A stretch of DNA of 24,644 nt from Dactylosporangium sp. AC04546 (GTDB lineage Bacteria; Actinomycetota; Actinomycetes; Mycobacteriales; Micromonosporaceae): the NCBI RefSeq assembly GCF_022095675.1, contig NZ_JAHYSG010000150.1:1-24644 (forward strand). The letters are read 5' to 3'. Made by a program: the position numbers and the translations under genes. Position 1 is the stretch's first letter, and each line of letters begins with the position of its first letter. The notes below the pieces were generated by a model, which did no database searches, was not told the DNA's origin, and worked only from the letters and a program-made list of their open reading frames with translations. This document shows, piece after piece, positions 1 to 8,308 of the stretch.

Positions 1-256
1 CCTCGGCGATCACGAACGCCGCGCCCGGTAGGGCGTGAATCGTTGCCGCTGTGGCCTGCCAGGAGTAGGCCTCCGGGCGTTCGAAGAGCTTGGTCAGCAG
101 CGCGCGGACGCCGTCGCGGCCCGTGGCCGACTCGCCCGATTCCGAGCCCACGTAGGTGATGTCGTCGTCCGGGACGAAGCAGGCCAGCACGGCCTCCACG
201 TCCTGGGCCAGGAACGCGGCGCCCAGGCGGTCGACCATCTCCACCGGGTCGCTCAT
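1..256 (-). CDS. NTF2-like / SnoaL-fold protein, C-terminus cut by window edge
   Basis: Eighty-five residues are visible from the ATG at 256; the gene runs off the window start. The sequence opens MSDPVEMVDRLGAAFLAQDV and continues through an acidic PDDDITYVGSESGE stretch. This is the pattern of small NTF2/SnoaL-like alpha+beta barrel proteins (DUF4440 or SgcJ type), which usually have about 120-140 residues and act as small-molecule enzymes or binding proteins. Its start codon overlaps the stop codon of the upstream MFS gene by four bases (ATGA), so it is probably translationally coupled and the last visible gene of the minus-strand operon. The family is inferred from fold-like sequence features; the substrate cannot be stated. 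Confidence 0.7.
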   Translation of the reverse strand, partial: MSDPVEMVDRLGAAFLAQDVEAVLACFVPDDDITYVGSESGESATGRDGVRALLTKLFERPEAYSWQATAATIHALPGAAFVIAE

Positions 257-1506
257 GCCGGAGCCGTCAAACCGCGCGGGGCGCGCATGCCCGGGAGGTA
301 GAGGAAGGCAAGGGTGACCGCGGCGCCCAGGACGCCGGCGCCGATCAGGGTCTCGCGCACGCCGAGAGCCGCGGCCACCGGGGCGGCCAGCGCGTACGAG
401 AGCGGTACCAATGCGATCGAAATGAACCAGTCGACCGAGCTCACCCGGCCCATCAGCTCCTCCGGGACCAGACGCTGTTTCGCCGTGGCCCAGGCGATCG
501 TGCCCGCCGCCTCCAGGCCGTTCACGAGGGCGCACGCGATTGCCAGGTGCCACGAGGCCGTGGCCACGCCGTAGCCCGCCACCGCCAGCGTCGCGAGCGT
601 CCACGTCAGGTAGATGAACACCATGTACTGCCGTGGGACGCCCCGCTGGCCGACGACCAGGGCCGCGGCGATGGCGCCGATGCCGCCGCTCGCCAGTACC
701 AACCCTAGATCACCGGCGGTGCCGTGGAGCTCGTTCTTCACCACGAAGGGGAGGAGAACCTCGGTGGGGCCGATGAAGAGGAGGTACGCGAAGGTCGCCG
801 CGACGAACGTGCCCCACAGCCAGACGTTGCGCCGGACGAAGCGCATCCCCTCCTTGAAGTCACCCCAGGCGGAGGACGAATCCGAAGCGAGCGAAGGCAC
901 GGAGCGCATCAGGAGCAGGCACAGCGCCGACACCGCGAACGTCGCCGCGTCGACGGCGAACGCCAGCCCGCTGCCTCCGACGGCGATCAGGATGCCCCCG
1001 AGCGACGGGCCGGCCATCTGCATCGCCGCCGGGCGAACGAACTGGTCGAGGGCGTTGGCCTGCACGAGTTCGTCGGGAGGGACGATCTGCGGTACCAGAG
1101 AGTCGAACGCCGGCCCGAAGAAGCCCGACGCCGCCCCGTAGACCGCGACGAGCCCCACGATGTGCCACAGTTGCAGCCCGCCGGTCAGGCTCAGCGCCGC
1201 CAGGACGGTGAGCACCGCGCCCCGCACGAGGTCCGTGCCGAGCATGATCTTCCGCCGGTCGAACCGGTCGCTGACCACGCCGCCGAAGAGCAGCGTCACG
1301 ACCTGGGGCAGCGAAAGGGCGAACCCGACGACGGACATCGCCGCGGGCGCGCCCGACAGCGCGTAGACCTGCCAGGCCAGGGCGACGAGCAGGATGCCGT
1401 CGCCGATCAGCGAGGTGCTCATCCCCGTCCACAGCAGGCGGAAGTCCCGCCCCCGCAGCGGGATGAGCAGCCCCGGGAGCGCGCGCGGAGCGCGGTGCGC
1501 GCCCAT
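253..1506 (-). CDS. MFS transporter (DHA3 / MFS_3 type)
   Basis: This is a 417-residue polytopic inner-membrane protein, the usual length of a 12-helix major facilitator. The MFS motif A loop is visible at about residues 75-86 (GGVVSDRFDRRK) between helices 2 and 3. The N-terminus (RDFRLLWTGMSTSLIGDG) matches the EntS/MFS_3 group of proton-driven exporters of siderophores, macrolides and other small molecules. The start at 1506 directly abuts the stop codon of the PLP enzyme gene (1507-1509). The stop overlaps the ATG of the NTF2-like gene. This packing makes it a likely exporter or importer for the product of the neighbouring synthase, which is an inference from context. The substrate is unknown. 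Confidence 0.9.
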   Translation of the reverse strand: MGAHRAPRALPGLLIPLRGRDFRLLWTGMSTSLIGDGILLVALAWQVYALSGAPAAMSVVGFALSLPQVVTLLFGGVVSDRFDRRKIMLGTDLVRGAVLTVLAALSLTGGLQLWHIVGLVAVYGAASGFFGPAFDSLVPQIVPPDELVQANALDQFVRPAAMQMAGPSLGGILIAVGGSGLAFAVDAATFAVSALCLLLMRSVPSLASDSSSAWGDFKEGMRFVRRNVWLWGTFVAATFAYLLFIGPTEVLLPFVVKNELHGTAGDLGLVLASGGIGAIAAALVVGQRGVPRQYMVFIYLTWTLATLAVAGYGVATASWHLAIACALVNGLEAAGTIAWATAKQRLVPEELMGRVSSVDWFISIALVPLSYALAAPVAAALGVRETLIGAGVLGAAVTLAFLYLPGMRAPRGLTAPA

Positions 1507-2766
1507 CTACGCGGCGTCGCGCAGGCGCAGGCCGGACGCGAGCTCGGTGAGCACCGCGTTGAGCTGGTCGAGCTCGGCGTCGGTGTTGGCCGCCGTCACC
1601 TGCACGCGGAAGCCGACCTGGTCGCGGGGGACCAGCGGGTACGCGGCCAGGGTGACGTAGATGCCGCGGTCCCAGAGGAACTGCCCGACCTCCTGGATGT
1701 CCTCGCCGAGCGCCAGCGGCAGCTCGATGATCGGCGTGGTGCCCGTGTTCGGCGTGTAGAGGCCAAGTGCGCGCACGTGGTTGAGCACTTTCGTCGTTTT
1801 GCGGTACAGGTCTGCGCGAATGGTGTCGCCACGTTGTTCGTTCACGTCCAGTCCCGCCATCACCGTCGCGAGCGAGGCCGTCGGGGACGGGCCGGAGTAG
1901 AGGTACGGCGGAGCGGCCACCTTGAGGTGGTTCTTCAGCCAGGTCGGCAGGGCCAGGAACGCCATGAGCGACGAGTACGACTTGGAGAAGCCGCCGACGA
2001 GCACGATGTTGTCGTACGTCTCGCCGGTGTAGCGGACGATCGCGTTGCCGCGCGAGCCGTAGGGCGACGTTTCCGTGGCCGAACGCTCGCCGATCACGCC
2101 GAAGCCGTGGGCCTCGTCGACGTACAGCAGCGCGTCGTTCTCCCGGCAAACCCGGGCAAATCGGGCCAGGTCCGGGGCGAGGCCGGTCATGCTGTTGACG
2201 CCGTCCATCGCGACCAGGCGGGTGACCCCGGCCGGCGCGGCCTTGAGCAGCTCCTCCAGGTGCTCCGGGTCGTTGGCGCGGAACCGCTGGACGGTCGCGC
2301 CGAGGCCCTTGGCGTACATGCAACCGTCGTAGATCGTCTTGTGCGACTGCGAGTCCAGGAAGATCGTGCCCTTGCCGGCCAGGATCGGGATCACCGACAT
2401 GTGGATGTGGGTGATCGTCGGCAGCAGCAGCGTGTCCGGCGCGCCGAGCAGCGCGGTCAGGCGCTCCTCGATCTGGAGGTACGGCTTCGGGTTGCCGAGC
2501 AGCCGCGACCAGCTCGGGTGGGTGCCCCAGGTGCGGATGTACGGGTCGACCGCGTCCATGATCTGCGGGTCGAGGTCGAAGCCGAGGTAGTTGCACGAGG
2601 CGAAGTCGGACAGCCAGTGACCGCCCACCCGGATGCGGCGGCCGTCGATCTCCTCGATCGTGGCGTCGTACATCGGGCTGGTCGTGCGCAGCCGCTCAAG
2701 GTCGTCCCAGCGCCCGTCGCGGCGGACGTAGGCCGCCTTCGTGCTGTGCAGGGGGTGGACGGTCAT
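1507..2766 (-). CDS. PLP-dependent alpha-oxoamine synthase-like enzyme (aminotransferase class I/II fold)
   Basis: The 419-residue protein has the fold-type I architecture of the alpha-oxoamine synthases (BioF, KBL, serine palmitoyltransferase, HemA, and the CqsA/LqsA signal synthases), which condense an acyl-CoA with an amino acid. Expected PLP residues are visible: His142 in SHKTIYDG, Asp217 and His220 in YVDEAHGFGVIG, and the Schiff-base Lys262 in GGFSKSYSS. The ASCNYLGF segment near residue 57 is also typical. No biotin or threonine-catabolism genes lie nearby, so BioF or KBL is not favoured. Neighbours are a cyclic-di-GMP enzyme 15 bp upstream and an exporter directly downstream, which fits synthesis of a secreted lipid or signal molecule. 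A purine-rich ribosome site lies just upstream of the ATG. The exact product is unknown. Confidence 0.85.
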   Translation of the reverse strand: MTVHPLHSTKAAYVRRDGRWDDLERLRTTSPMYDATIEEIDGRRIRVGGHWLSDFASCNYLGFDLDPQIMDAVDPYIRTWGTHPSWSRLLGNPKPYLQIEERLTALLGAPDTLLLPTITHIHMSVIPILAGKGTIFLDSQSHKTIYDGCMYAKGLGATVQRFRANDPEHLEELLKAAPAGVTRLVAMDGVNSMTGLAPDLARFARVCRENDALLYVDEAHGFGVIGERSATETSPYGSRGNAIVRYTGETYDNIVLVGGFSKSYSSLMAFLALPTWLKNHLKVAAPPYLYSGPSPTASLATVMAGLDVNEQRGDTIRADLYRKTTKVLNHVRALGLYTPNTGTTPIIELPLALGEDIQEVGQFLWDRGIYVTLAAYPLVPRDQVGFRVQVTAANTDAELDQLNAVLTELASGLRLRDAA

Positions 2767-2781
2767 GCGGGGTTCCCTTTC

Positions 2782-5781
2782 CTAGGCCATGGCGGCGAAC
2801 GGTGCCGCCTTGGGAATGAGCGCGAACGCATCGGGTTCGGACAGCGGGCGGGCGAACAGGTAGCCCTGCCCGTACGGGCAGCCGACCTGCCGCAGCGCCT
2901 CCCGCTGCCCCGGCTCCTCGACGCCCTCGGCGACGACGGAGAGGTTGAACGTCTGGGCGAGCTGCACGATCGCGTTCACGACCGCGCGCTGCTGCGACGA
3001 CGAGAGCATGTCGTCGATGAACGACTTGTCGATCTTCAGCACGTCGATCGGCATGTGCTGGAGGTAGGACAGCGACGAGTAGCCGGTGCCGAAGTCGTCG
3101 ATGGCGAGCCGCACGCCCATGGCGCGCAGCGCGTCGAGGTCGGCCCGGACCTGGTCGTCGTTGCGCAGCAGGAGGCTCTCGGTGATCTCCAGCAGCAGCG
3201 TTCCCGGTTCTACGCCCGAGGCGCGCAGCATCTGCCGGACCTCCTCGACGAACCCCGGCGTGCGGAACTGCCGGGCCGAGACGTTGACGCTGATGTACCG
3301 CAGCGCCCCGGGCGCCGTCGCCCGCTGCCACCGGCCGGCGGTGCTCAGCGCCTGCTGGAGCACCATCCGCCCCATCGGCACGATCAGGCCGCTCTCCTCC
3401 GCGACCTCGATGAAGTGGCCCGGCGCGATCATGCCGCGGGTCGGGTGGTTCCACCGCACCAGCGCCTCGAAGCCCAGCGGCGCGCCGGTGTCGAGGTCGA
3501 CGATCGGCTGGTACTGGAGCACGAACTGCTGCTCCTTGACCGCCTGGTCGAGCGCGGCGCGCAGCTCCAGCCGCTCCAGCACCGCCGTGTGCACGTCGGA
3601 CTGGTACCGCCGCCACTGCCCCTTGCCGGCGCCCTTCGCGACGTACAGCGCGAGGTCGGCCTGCCGCATGAGCTCCTCGGCGGTGCTCGCGTCGACGGTG
3701 GTGGACAGCCCGATGCTGCTGATCCCGTTGACCGTCTCGCCGGACACCGTGAACTGCTCGCCGAGCGCGATCACGATCCGCTCGGCCGCGAGCTCCAGGT
3801 CGGCCATCGAGTCGGTCTCGATGAGCGCGGCGAACTCGTCGCCGCCGAGACGGGCCACCGTGTCGGTGTCGCGCAGCTCGCCGCTGATCCGCTCGCCGAC
3901 CGCCTTGAGCAGCGCGTCGCCGACGGCGTGCCCGAGCGTGTCGTTGACGATCTTGAAGTCGTCGAGGTCGACGAAGAGCAAGCCGACCAGGCTGCCGTCG
4001 CGCTTGGCCCGGGCCACCGACTGCTCGACCCGGTCCTGGAAGAGCACGCGGTTGGCCAGCCCGGTGAGCGAGTCGTGGAACGCCTGCCGGATGAGCTGCT
4101 CCTCCAGCTGGCGGCGCTTGGTCACGTCGCGGACGGTGAGCACCAGCCCGCCGACGGTCGGATCGTCGCGCAGGTCCCGGCAGTCGATCTCGACGAGCAG
4201 CCCGGTGCCGTCGACCCGCTCCGCGCGGGCGTCCGCCGTGACGTGCGCCTGGCCGCCGCCGCGCACCTGGGCCAGCAGCTCGGTCAGCCGCATGTGCTCG
4301 TCGCGCGCGACGAACTCCCACAGCTCGTAGCCGGCCAGGCGCTCGTCACCGAAGACCGGGCCGGCGGACGGGCTCGCGTACTGGATGACGTCGTTGTCGT
4401 CGACGATCAGGATCACGTCGGCGGTGTTGTGGATCAGCGTGCGGAAGTACGCCTCGCTGCTGCGCCGGCTGACCTCCGCGCTCAGTGTGATCCGCTCCAG
4501 CGCCATGGCGGCCTGGACGGCGAGCACCTCGAACGTCGGCTGGAGGGCCTGGAGCGCCTCGGTCGGTCCGGCGAGGTACAGCACGTCGTTCTCGACGCCG
4601 AGCGGGTGGCGCAGCACCGAGCTGAACTCGCGCAGCTGGGCCCGCAGCTCCGAGTCCAGCCCGGACACCCGGACCAGGCCCGGCTCGTCGGTGCGCGCGG
4701 CGCGGACCACCACGACCTTGTGCGGGGTGCCGGCCGGCAGCAGGCGGGCCAGCGCGTGCCGCACCGCCGCGACCGCCTCGCCGGCGTCGGCCGCCGACAC
4801 GAGCGTCGCGGTGGCCTCGCGCAGCTCGCGCTCGCGGGCCAGCGACTGCCGGTGGTCGCTCATCACGCCCGCCAGACGGGTCAGGACGAGCACGAACATG
4901 ACGCCGGACGCGGTGCCGATCACGGCCGCGTCGCGGAACGCCTTGCCGATTGAGGCCTCGACCAGCAGCAGGCCGGGGGCGATCAGCGAGGCGGCGCCGA
5001 GCAGTGCGATCCGCCGTACGCTCAGGTCGCCCGAGGTCGAGCGGGTCGGCTCGGTCATCCGCACCATCGACGGGTGCAGGGCGGCGGCCGCCCAGCCGAA
5101 GTAGCACAGCACCCAGCCGAGGTCGGTCGGCCCGCCGACGTGCCAGTCGCCGTTGAGCTGGATGAGGCCGTAGATCACGTCGGCGACGAGGAGGCCGGCG
5201 GTACCGAGGCCGAGGAGGTTGATCGAGCCGAAGGGTTTGACCCCGCCGGTGAGCAGGCGGGCGAAGACGGCCAGGGTGAGCACGTCACCGAGCGGGTACG
5301 CGACTGAGGCGAGCTTCTGGATCAGCGTCAGGTCGTTGTCGCGGACGTACGGGTCGATCAGGAACAGCCAGGACAGCAGGGCCAGGCCGATGGTCAGGGT
5401 GGCCGCGTCGAGCAGGCTCTCGCGGTTGTTGCGCCCGGTGCGGGAGCGGATGAAGCCCAGCAGGCCCGCCGCGACGAGGGGGTACATCGCCAGGTAGAGC
5501 GTGTCGGGAAAGGACGGGAAGGGGTTCTCCAACCCGAAGACGTCGGTCAACAGGTTGTAGAAGAAGTCGCCGGCGCCGAACACGAACACCGCGGCGGCCA
5601 GCATGTACCACGGCCAGCGGCGGCGCGGGCGGTGCACGAGCACGCCGACGACCACGCCGGCGGTGCTGGAGAGGCCGATCGCCCCCCACCAGAGCATGTG
5701 CATCCCGGGCCACAGGTAGAACGCCACGGTGAGCAGCCCCATCCAGACCGCGAACCAAGCGCTGAGGGTGCGTGCCAGCAC
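2782..5781 (-). CDS. Membrane-bound PAS-GGDEF-EAL cyclic-di-GMP enzyme
   Basis: This 999-residue protein has an N-terminal membrane sensor of about eight to nine hydrophobic segments (residues 8-305). A GAF-like linker (about 320-430), a PAS domain (about 445-555), a GGDEF domain (about 565-730) and an EAL domain (about 740-990) follow. The cyclase motif GGDEF is intact at 646-650, with an inhibitory RxxD site at 637-640. The phosphodiesterase motif EAL is intact at 772-774, with EITES near 865, DDFGTGYSSL at 895-904 and Glu952 of AEGVE. Both activities are therefore possible. The architecture resembles Streptomyces RmdA/RmdB. The frame stays open upstream to 6558, but that part overlaps another gene. 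The GTG at 5781 is chosen because AAGGAGG lies 8 bp before it and the hydrophobic region starts there. It heads the four-gene operon. Confidence 0.93.
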   Translation of the reverse strand: MLARTLSAWFAVWMGLLTVAFYLWPGMHMLWWGAIGLSSTAGVVVGVLVHRPRRRWPWYMLAAAVFVFGAGDFFYNLLTDVFGLENPFPSFPDTLYLAMYPLVAAGLLGFIRSRTGRNNRESLLDAATLTIGLALLSWLFLIDPYVRDNDLTLIQKLASVAYPLGDVLTLAVFARLLTGGVKPFGSINLLGLGTAGLLVADVIYGLIQLNGDWHVGGPTDLGWVLCYFGWAAAALHPSMVRMTEPTRSTSGDLSVRRIALLGAASLIAPGLLLVEASIGKAFRDAAVIGTASGVMFVLVLTRLAGVMSDHRQSLARERELREATATLVSAADAGEAVAAVRHALARLLPAGTPHKVVVVRAARTDEPGLVRVSGLDSELRAQLREFSSVLRHPLGVENDVLYLAGPTEALQALQPTFEVLAVQAAMALERITLSAEVSRRSSEAYFRTLIHNTADVILIVDDNDVIQYASPSAGPVFGDERLAGYELWEFVARDEHMRLTELLAQVRGGGQAHVTADARAERVDGTGLLVEIDCRDLRDDPTVGGLVLTVRDVTKRRQLEEQLIRQAFHDSLTGLANRVLFQDRVEQSVARAKRDGSLVGLLFVDLDDFKIVNDTLGHAVGDALLKAVGERISGELRDTDTVARLGGDEFAALIETDSMADLELAAERIVIALGEQFTVSGETVNGISSIGLSTTVDASTAEELMRQADLALYVAKGAGKGQWRRYQSDVHTAVLERLELRAALDQAVKEQQFVLQYQPIVDLDTGAPLGFEALVRWNHPTRGMIAPGHFIEVAEESGLIVPMGRMVLQQALSTAGRWQRATAPGALRYISVNVSARQFRTPGFVEEVRQMLRASGVEPGTLLLEITESLLLRNDDQVRADLDALRAMGVRLAIDDFGTGYSSLSYLQHMPIDVLKIDKSFIDDMLSSSQQRAVVNAIVQLAQTFNLSVVAEGVEEPGQREALRQVGCPYGQGYLFARPLSEPDAFALIPKAAPFAAMA

Positions 5782-5805
5782 GGTGCCCGCCTCCTTCCCT
5801 CCGAC

Positions 5806-5829
5806 CCGATCTGCGACATGCCAGATCGG
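5806..5829. repeat. Inverted repeat upstream of the GGDEF/EAL gene
   Basis: Perfect 8-bp arms CCGATCTG and CAGATCGG are separated by 8 bases. The repeat ends 25 bp upstream of the GTG start at 5781, next to the ribosome site. It could be an operator or a 5'-UTR hairpin for the operon; the sequence does not decide between them. Confidence 0.55.
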
Positions 5830-5898
5830 CCCGCGGAAGGGGCGCTGAACGAGAATGGGGGTGCGGGTCGGGTCCCCTGAGTTGCCGGAGGGGTCGTC

Positions 5899-5922
5899 CG
5901 GACGGTTGACGCCGACCGTCCG
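5899..5922 (-). terminator. Hairpin downstream of the DMT transporter gene
   Basis: Perfect 8-bp arms CGGACGGT and ACCGTCCG enclose an 8-base loop, beginning 12 bp beyond the transporter stop codon. No U-tract follows, which is common for GC-rich actinobacterial terminators. With the repeat at 5806-5829 it fills most of the 152-bp gap between 5782 and 5933; no gene is seen there. Confidence 0.55.
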
Positions 5923-5933
5923 CCTGGCTGTCG

Positions 5934-6845
5934 CTACCGTCGGTGACTGGCTGGCGCGATCTCGAGGTGCTTCGGGGCGTGGGGCCGGTGCGCCGACTCG
6001 GGCTTGATCTGGTGATGGTGCTGGGGCTCGGCGTAGAAGCTCAGCCCGATCACGCTGCCCAGCGTCACCACGAAGCCCAGGGCCACCAGCCATTCGCGGC
6101 CGGGCCAGACGCCGTCGCCGAGCACCAGCAGGCCGATGAGGGCGGCCGGGACGGCGCCGGCCGCGTCCATGGCGGCGACCGCGGCGGTCGTCGAGCCGCG
6201 CTGCATCGCCAGGCCCAGCAGGAGCTGGCCGACGAGGGAGTGGGCGATCAGGAGGTACGACAGGGGATCGGTGACGAACTCGGAGAGCGAGTGCGCCGAG
6301 GCGAGCGGGCGGGACGCCACCGCCGCCGCCCCGAACGCGACGCCGGAGAGCGCGCCGAGGGCGACGGATCCGGGCGCGCCGTGCAGGCGACCCGCGAAGA
6401 AGCCCACGAAGCCGATCAGGACCAGCACGAGCGCCAGCCCGACCACGCCCTCGGTGCCGAGCTGCCGCGACGGCGACGGCTTGGCGGCCAGCACGAGCGC
6501 GGCGATGCCGACGGTGAGCATCAGGAGCAGCAGGATCTCCGTGCGCGGCAGCTTCCACTTCAGGATGAGCACACCGAGCACGGTGGTCACGCCCAGCCCG
6601 GCGGCCATCGCCGACTGCACGAGGAACAGCGGGAGGTCACGACGGGCGAAGAAGGCGAGCGCGAACCCGGCGAACTGGCAGCCGACGCCCACGAGGTACG
6701 ACTTGTGGCGGCCGAGGCGCAGCAGCAGCAGCGGGTGGAACCCCTGGTGCAGGTCGGTCCGCGCGGCGGCCACGGATTGCAGCAGGTTGGCCACGCCGTA
6801 TGCGGCGATCATCGCGCCGAGGAACAGCCAACTCCAAGATGCCAC
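5934..6845 (-). CDS. DMT/EamA-like membrane transporter
   Basis: A 303-residue protein made almost entirely of hydrophobic segments (about nine to ten), as expected for drug/metabolite-transporter superfamily proteins built from two repeated EamA-like halves. The second half carries the typical TTAAVAAMDAAGAVPAALIG and LVLGDGVWPGREWLVALGF stretches that precede the last two helices. The C-terminal tail is histidine-rich (QHHHQIKPESAHRPHAPKH), which could bind metal or be incidental. The frame is open further upstream but overlaps hisN; GTG 6845 is chosen because the hydrophobic protein begins there and a -10 element sits 6 bp before it. It lies 49 bp downstream of hisN on the same strand. The substrate is unknown. 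Confidence 0.8.
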   Translation of the reverse strand: MASWSWLFLGAMIAAYGVANLLQSVAAARTDLHQGFHPLLLLRLGRHKSYLVGVGCQFAGFALAFFARRDLPLFLVQSAMAAGLGVTTVLGVLILKWKLPRTEILLLLMLTVGIAALVLAAKPSPSRQLGTEGVVGLALVLVLIGFVGFFAGRLHGAPGSVALGALSGVAFGAAAVASRPLASAHSLSEFVTDPLSYLLIAHSLVGQLLLGLAMQRGSTTAAVAAMDAAGAVPAALIGLLVLGDGVWPGREWLVALGFVVTLGSVIGLSFYAEPQHHHQIKPESAHRPHAPKHLEIAPASHRR

Positions 6846-6857
6846 CCGTGGAGGATA
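6846..6857 (-). promoter_or_regulatory. Candidate leaderless promoter (-10 TATCCT) of the DMT gene
   Basis: TATCCT on the minus strand ends 6 bases before the GTG start. This is the spacing that places transcription initiation at the start codon itself. No good Shine-Dalgarno sequence is present, which supports leaderless initiation. Confidence 0.5.
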
Positions 6858-6894
6858 GACCCCGCCGGGGGCAGGAGCATGCGGACGCTTCGGT

Positions 6895-7713
6895 TTACCC
6901 GGACAAGCCGGACAATCGGGTGCTCCCCAACCGGGTGAGCACGTCTTCGTGCAGGTGGCCGTTGGTGGCGATCGCGCTGCCGCCACCCGGCCCGGGGTTC
7001 CCTTGCAGGTCGGTGAACGTGCCGCCGGCCTCGGTGACGATCGGCACCAGCGCCGCCAGGTCCCACAGCGACAGCTCCGGCTCGACCATGATGTCCACCG
7101 CACCCTCGGCGAGCAGCATGTAGCCGTAGAAGTCGCCGTACGCCCGCTGGCGCCAGGTGCGCCGCATGAGATCGAGCATGCCGTTGAGCCGGCCGGCCTC
7201 CTCCCAGCCGTGCAGCGACGAGTAGCAGAACGACGCGTCGGCCAGCCGTTTCACGCCGCTCGTGCGGATCGGGGTGGCCGCCGCGGTGTGCCGGCCGGCG
7301 TACGCCCCGTGGCCGAGCGCGCCCCACCAGCGCCGCCCCAGGGCAGGGGCCGACACCAGGCCGACGACCGGCTGGTCGCCCTCCATGAGCGCGATGAGCG
7401 TGGCCCAGATCGGCACGCCCCGGACGAAGTTCTTCGTGCCGTCGATCGGGTCGATGACCCACTGCCGGCTGCCCGGCCCGGCCGCCGCCTCGGTCGCGCC
7501 GTACTCCTCGCCGAGCACGCCGTCGCGCGGGCGGGCCCGGCCGAGCGTGGCCCGCAGCGCCTTCTCGACCGCGGTGTCGGCGTCGGTGACCGGGCTCAGG
7601 TCGGGCTTGCTGGAGACGTGTAGGTCCTGTGCCCGGAAGCGGGGGACGGCGATCGCGTCCGCGGTGTCGGCGAGGAGGTGAGCGAGGGCCAGATCGTCCG
7701 CGTAGCGCGCCAT
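6895..7713 (-). CDS. hisN: Histidinol-phosphatase, inositol-monophosphatase family
   Basis: The 272-residue protein belongs to the metal-dependent IMPase-like phosphatases. The Mg2+ site is intact: GEEYG at 68-72, WVIDPIDGTKNF at 85-96 (Asp88 and Asp91), and WDLAAL with Asp218. The PDLSPVTDADTAVE segment near residue 40 is the typical N-terminal motif. In actinobacteria the closest members are HisN, which dephosphorylates L-histidinol phosphate in histidine biosynthesis, and hisN sits beside rsgA and aroA in Streptomyces as recalled. Activity on inositol phosphates cannot be excluded from sequence. The ATG at 7713 is preceded by a -10 element rather than a ribosome site, so it is probably translated from a leaderless mRNA. 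The gene is divergent from the DUF2087 gene. Confidence 0.87.
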   Translation of the reverse strand: MARYADDLALAHLLADTADAIAVPRFRAQDLHVSSKPDLSPVTDADTAVEKALRATLGRARPRDGVLGEEYGATEAAAGPGSRQWVIDPIDGTKNFVRGVPIWATLIALMEGDQPVVGLVSAPALGRRWWGALGHGAYAGRHTAAATPIRTSGVKRLADASFCYSSLHGWEEAGRLNGMLDLMRRTWRQRAYGDFYGYMLLAEGAVDIMVEPELSLWDLAALVPIVTEAGGTFTDLQGNPGPGGGSAIATNGHLHEDVLTRLGSTRLSGLSG

Positions 7714-7726
7714 GCGCGGAAACTTA
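7714..7726 (-). promoter_or_regulatory. Candidate leaderless promoter (-10 TAAGTT) of hisN
   Basis: TAAGTT on the minus strand (7726-7721) lies 7 bases before the ATG, with no Shine-Dalgarno sequence between. It shares the 52-bp divergent region with the DUF2087 promoter. Confidence 0.5.
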
Positions 7727-7751
7727 GCCGACGATCGCCACCTCTTGGCAG

Positions 7752-7765
7752 TACTGTCGCCGTTT
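7752..7765 (+). promoter_or_regulatory. Candidate leaderless promoter (-10 TACTGT) of the DUF2087 gene
   Basis: TACTGT at 7752-7757 is followed by 8 bases and then GTG 7766. It overlaps a perfect 8-bp palindrome CAGTACTG in the middle of the hisN/DUF2087 divergent region. Confidence 0.45.
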
Positions 7766-8308
7766 GTGATCCCGCCCCCCGCCGCCCTGTGCGGTCTGCT
7801 GGCCGAACCGGACCGCCTGCGCGTCTTCGCGGCCGTCGTGCTCGGAGCGTCCACACCCACCGCGGTCACCGCCGCGTCCGGGCTGCCGGCGCGGTCGGTG
7901 GAGGGCGCGATCCGCCGGCTCCAGCAAGGCGGCCTGCTGGACGTCGAGGACGGCGCGCTCGTGGCGCTCGTCGAGGCTTTCAAGGATTCGGTACGGTCGT
8001 CGGCTCAGGCTGAGGCGCCGGCCGAGCCGCTGGATCCGGACCGGCAGCGCGACCAGGTGCTCCGCACGTTCATCGTCGACGGGCGCCTGACCCAGATCCC
8101 GGCGGCGCGCGGCAAGCGGCTGGTGGTGCTGGAGCACATCTCGTCGGCGTTCGAGCCCGGCGTGCGCTATCCGGAGCGTGAGGTCAACGCGATCCTGCGG
8201 GCCTGGCACGACGACCACGCCGCCCTGCGCCGCTACCTCGTCGACACCGGATTCCTGACCCGGGCGGACAACGTCTACTGGCGCTCAGGTGGCCCCGTCG
8301 ACGTCTAG
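7766..8308 (+). CDS. DUF2087 domain protein with N-terminal winged-helix-like region
   Basis: The 180-residue protein has two parts. Residues 1-65 (ALCGLLAEPDRLRVFAAVVLGA and onward) read like an ArsR-type winged helix. The C-terminal half carries the DUF2087 signature: FIVDGRLTQIPAARGKRLVVLEHI, then FEPGVRYPEREVNAILRAWHDDHAALRRYLVDTGFLTR, ending in a YWRSGG motif. DUF2087 proteins are often annotated as transcriptional regulators but their ligand and targets are not established. An ATG at 7712 is also in frame, but the family-like sequence starts at the GTG 7766 and a -10 element sits just before it. The gene is divergent from hisN, and its 3' end overlaps convergent rsgA by 24 bp. Confidence 0.8.
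   Translation: MIPPPAALCGLLAEPDRLRVFAAVVLGASTPTAVTAASGLPARSVEGAIRRLQQGGLLDVEDGALVALVEAFKDSVRSSAQAEAPAEPLDPDRQRDQVLRTFIVDGRLTQIPAARGKRLVVLEHISSAFEPGVRYPEREVNAILRAWHDDHAALRRYLVDTGFLTRADNVYWRSGGPVDV

Noticed and set aside
724..4953. A 1409-codon open frame on the plus strand antisense to the left operon
   Set aside because: It is antisense to two or more clear protein families; its translation is Arg/Asp/Val-rich without hydrophobic cores, as expected for a GC-rich shadow frame.
5782..6558. Upstream extension of the GGDEF/EAL frame
   Set aside because: It overlaps the DMT transporter gene on the same strand, is low-complexity, and a GTG with AAGGAGG lies at the start of the membrane domain.
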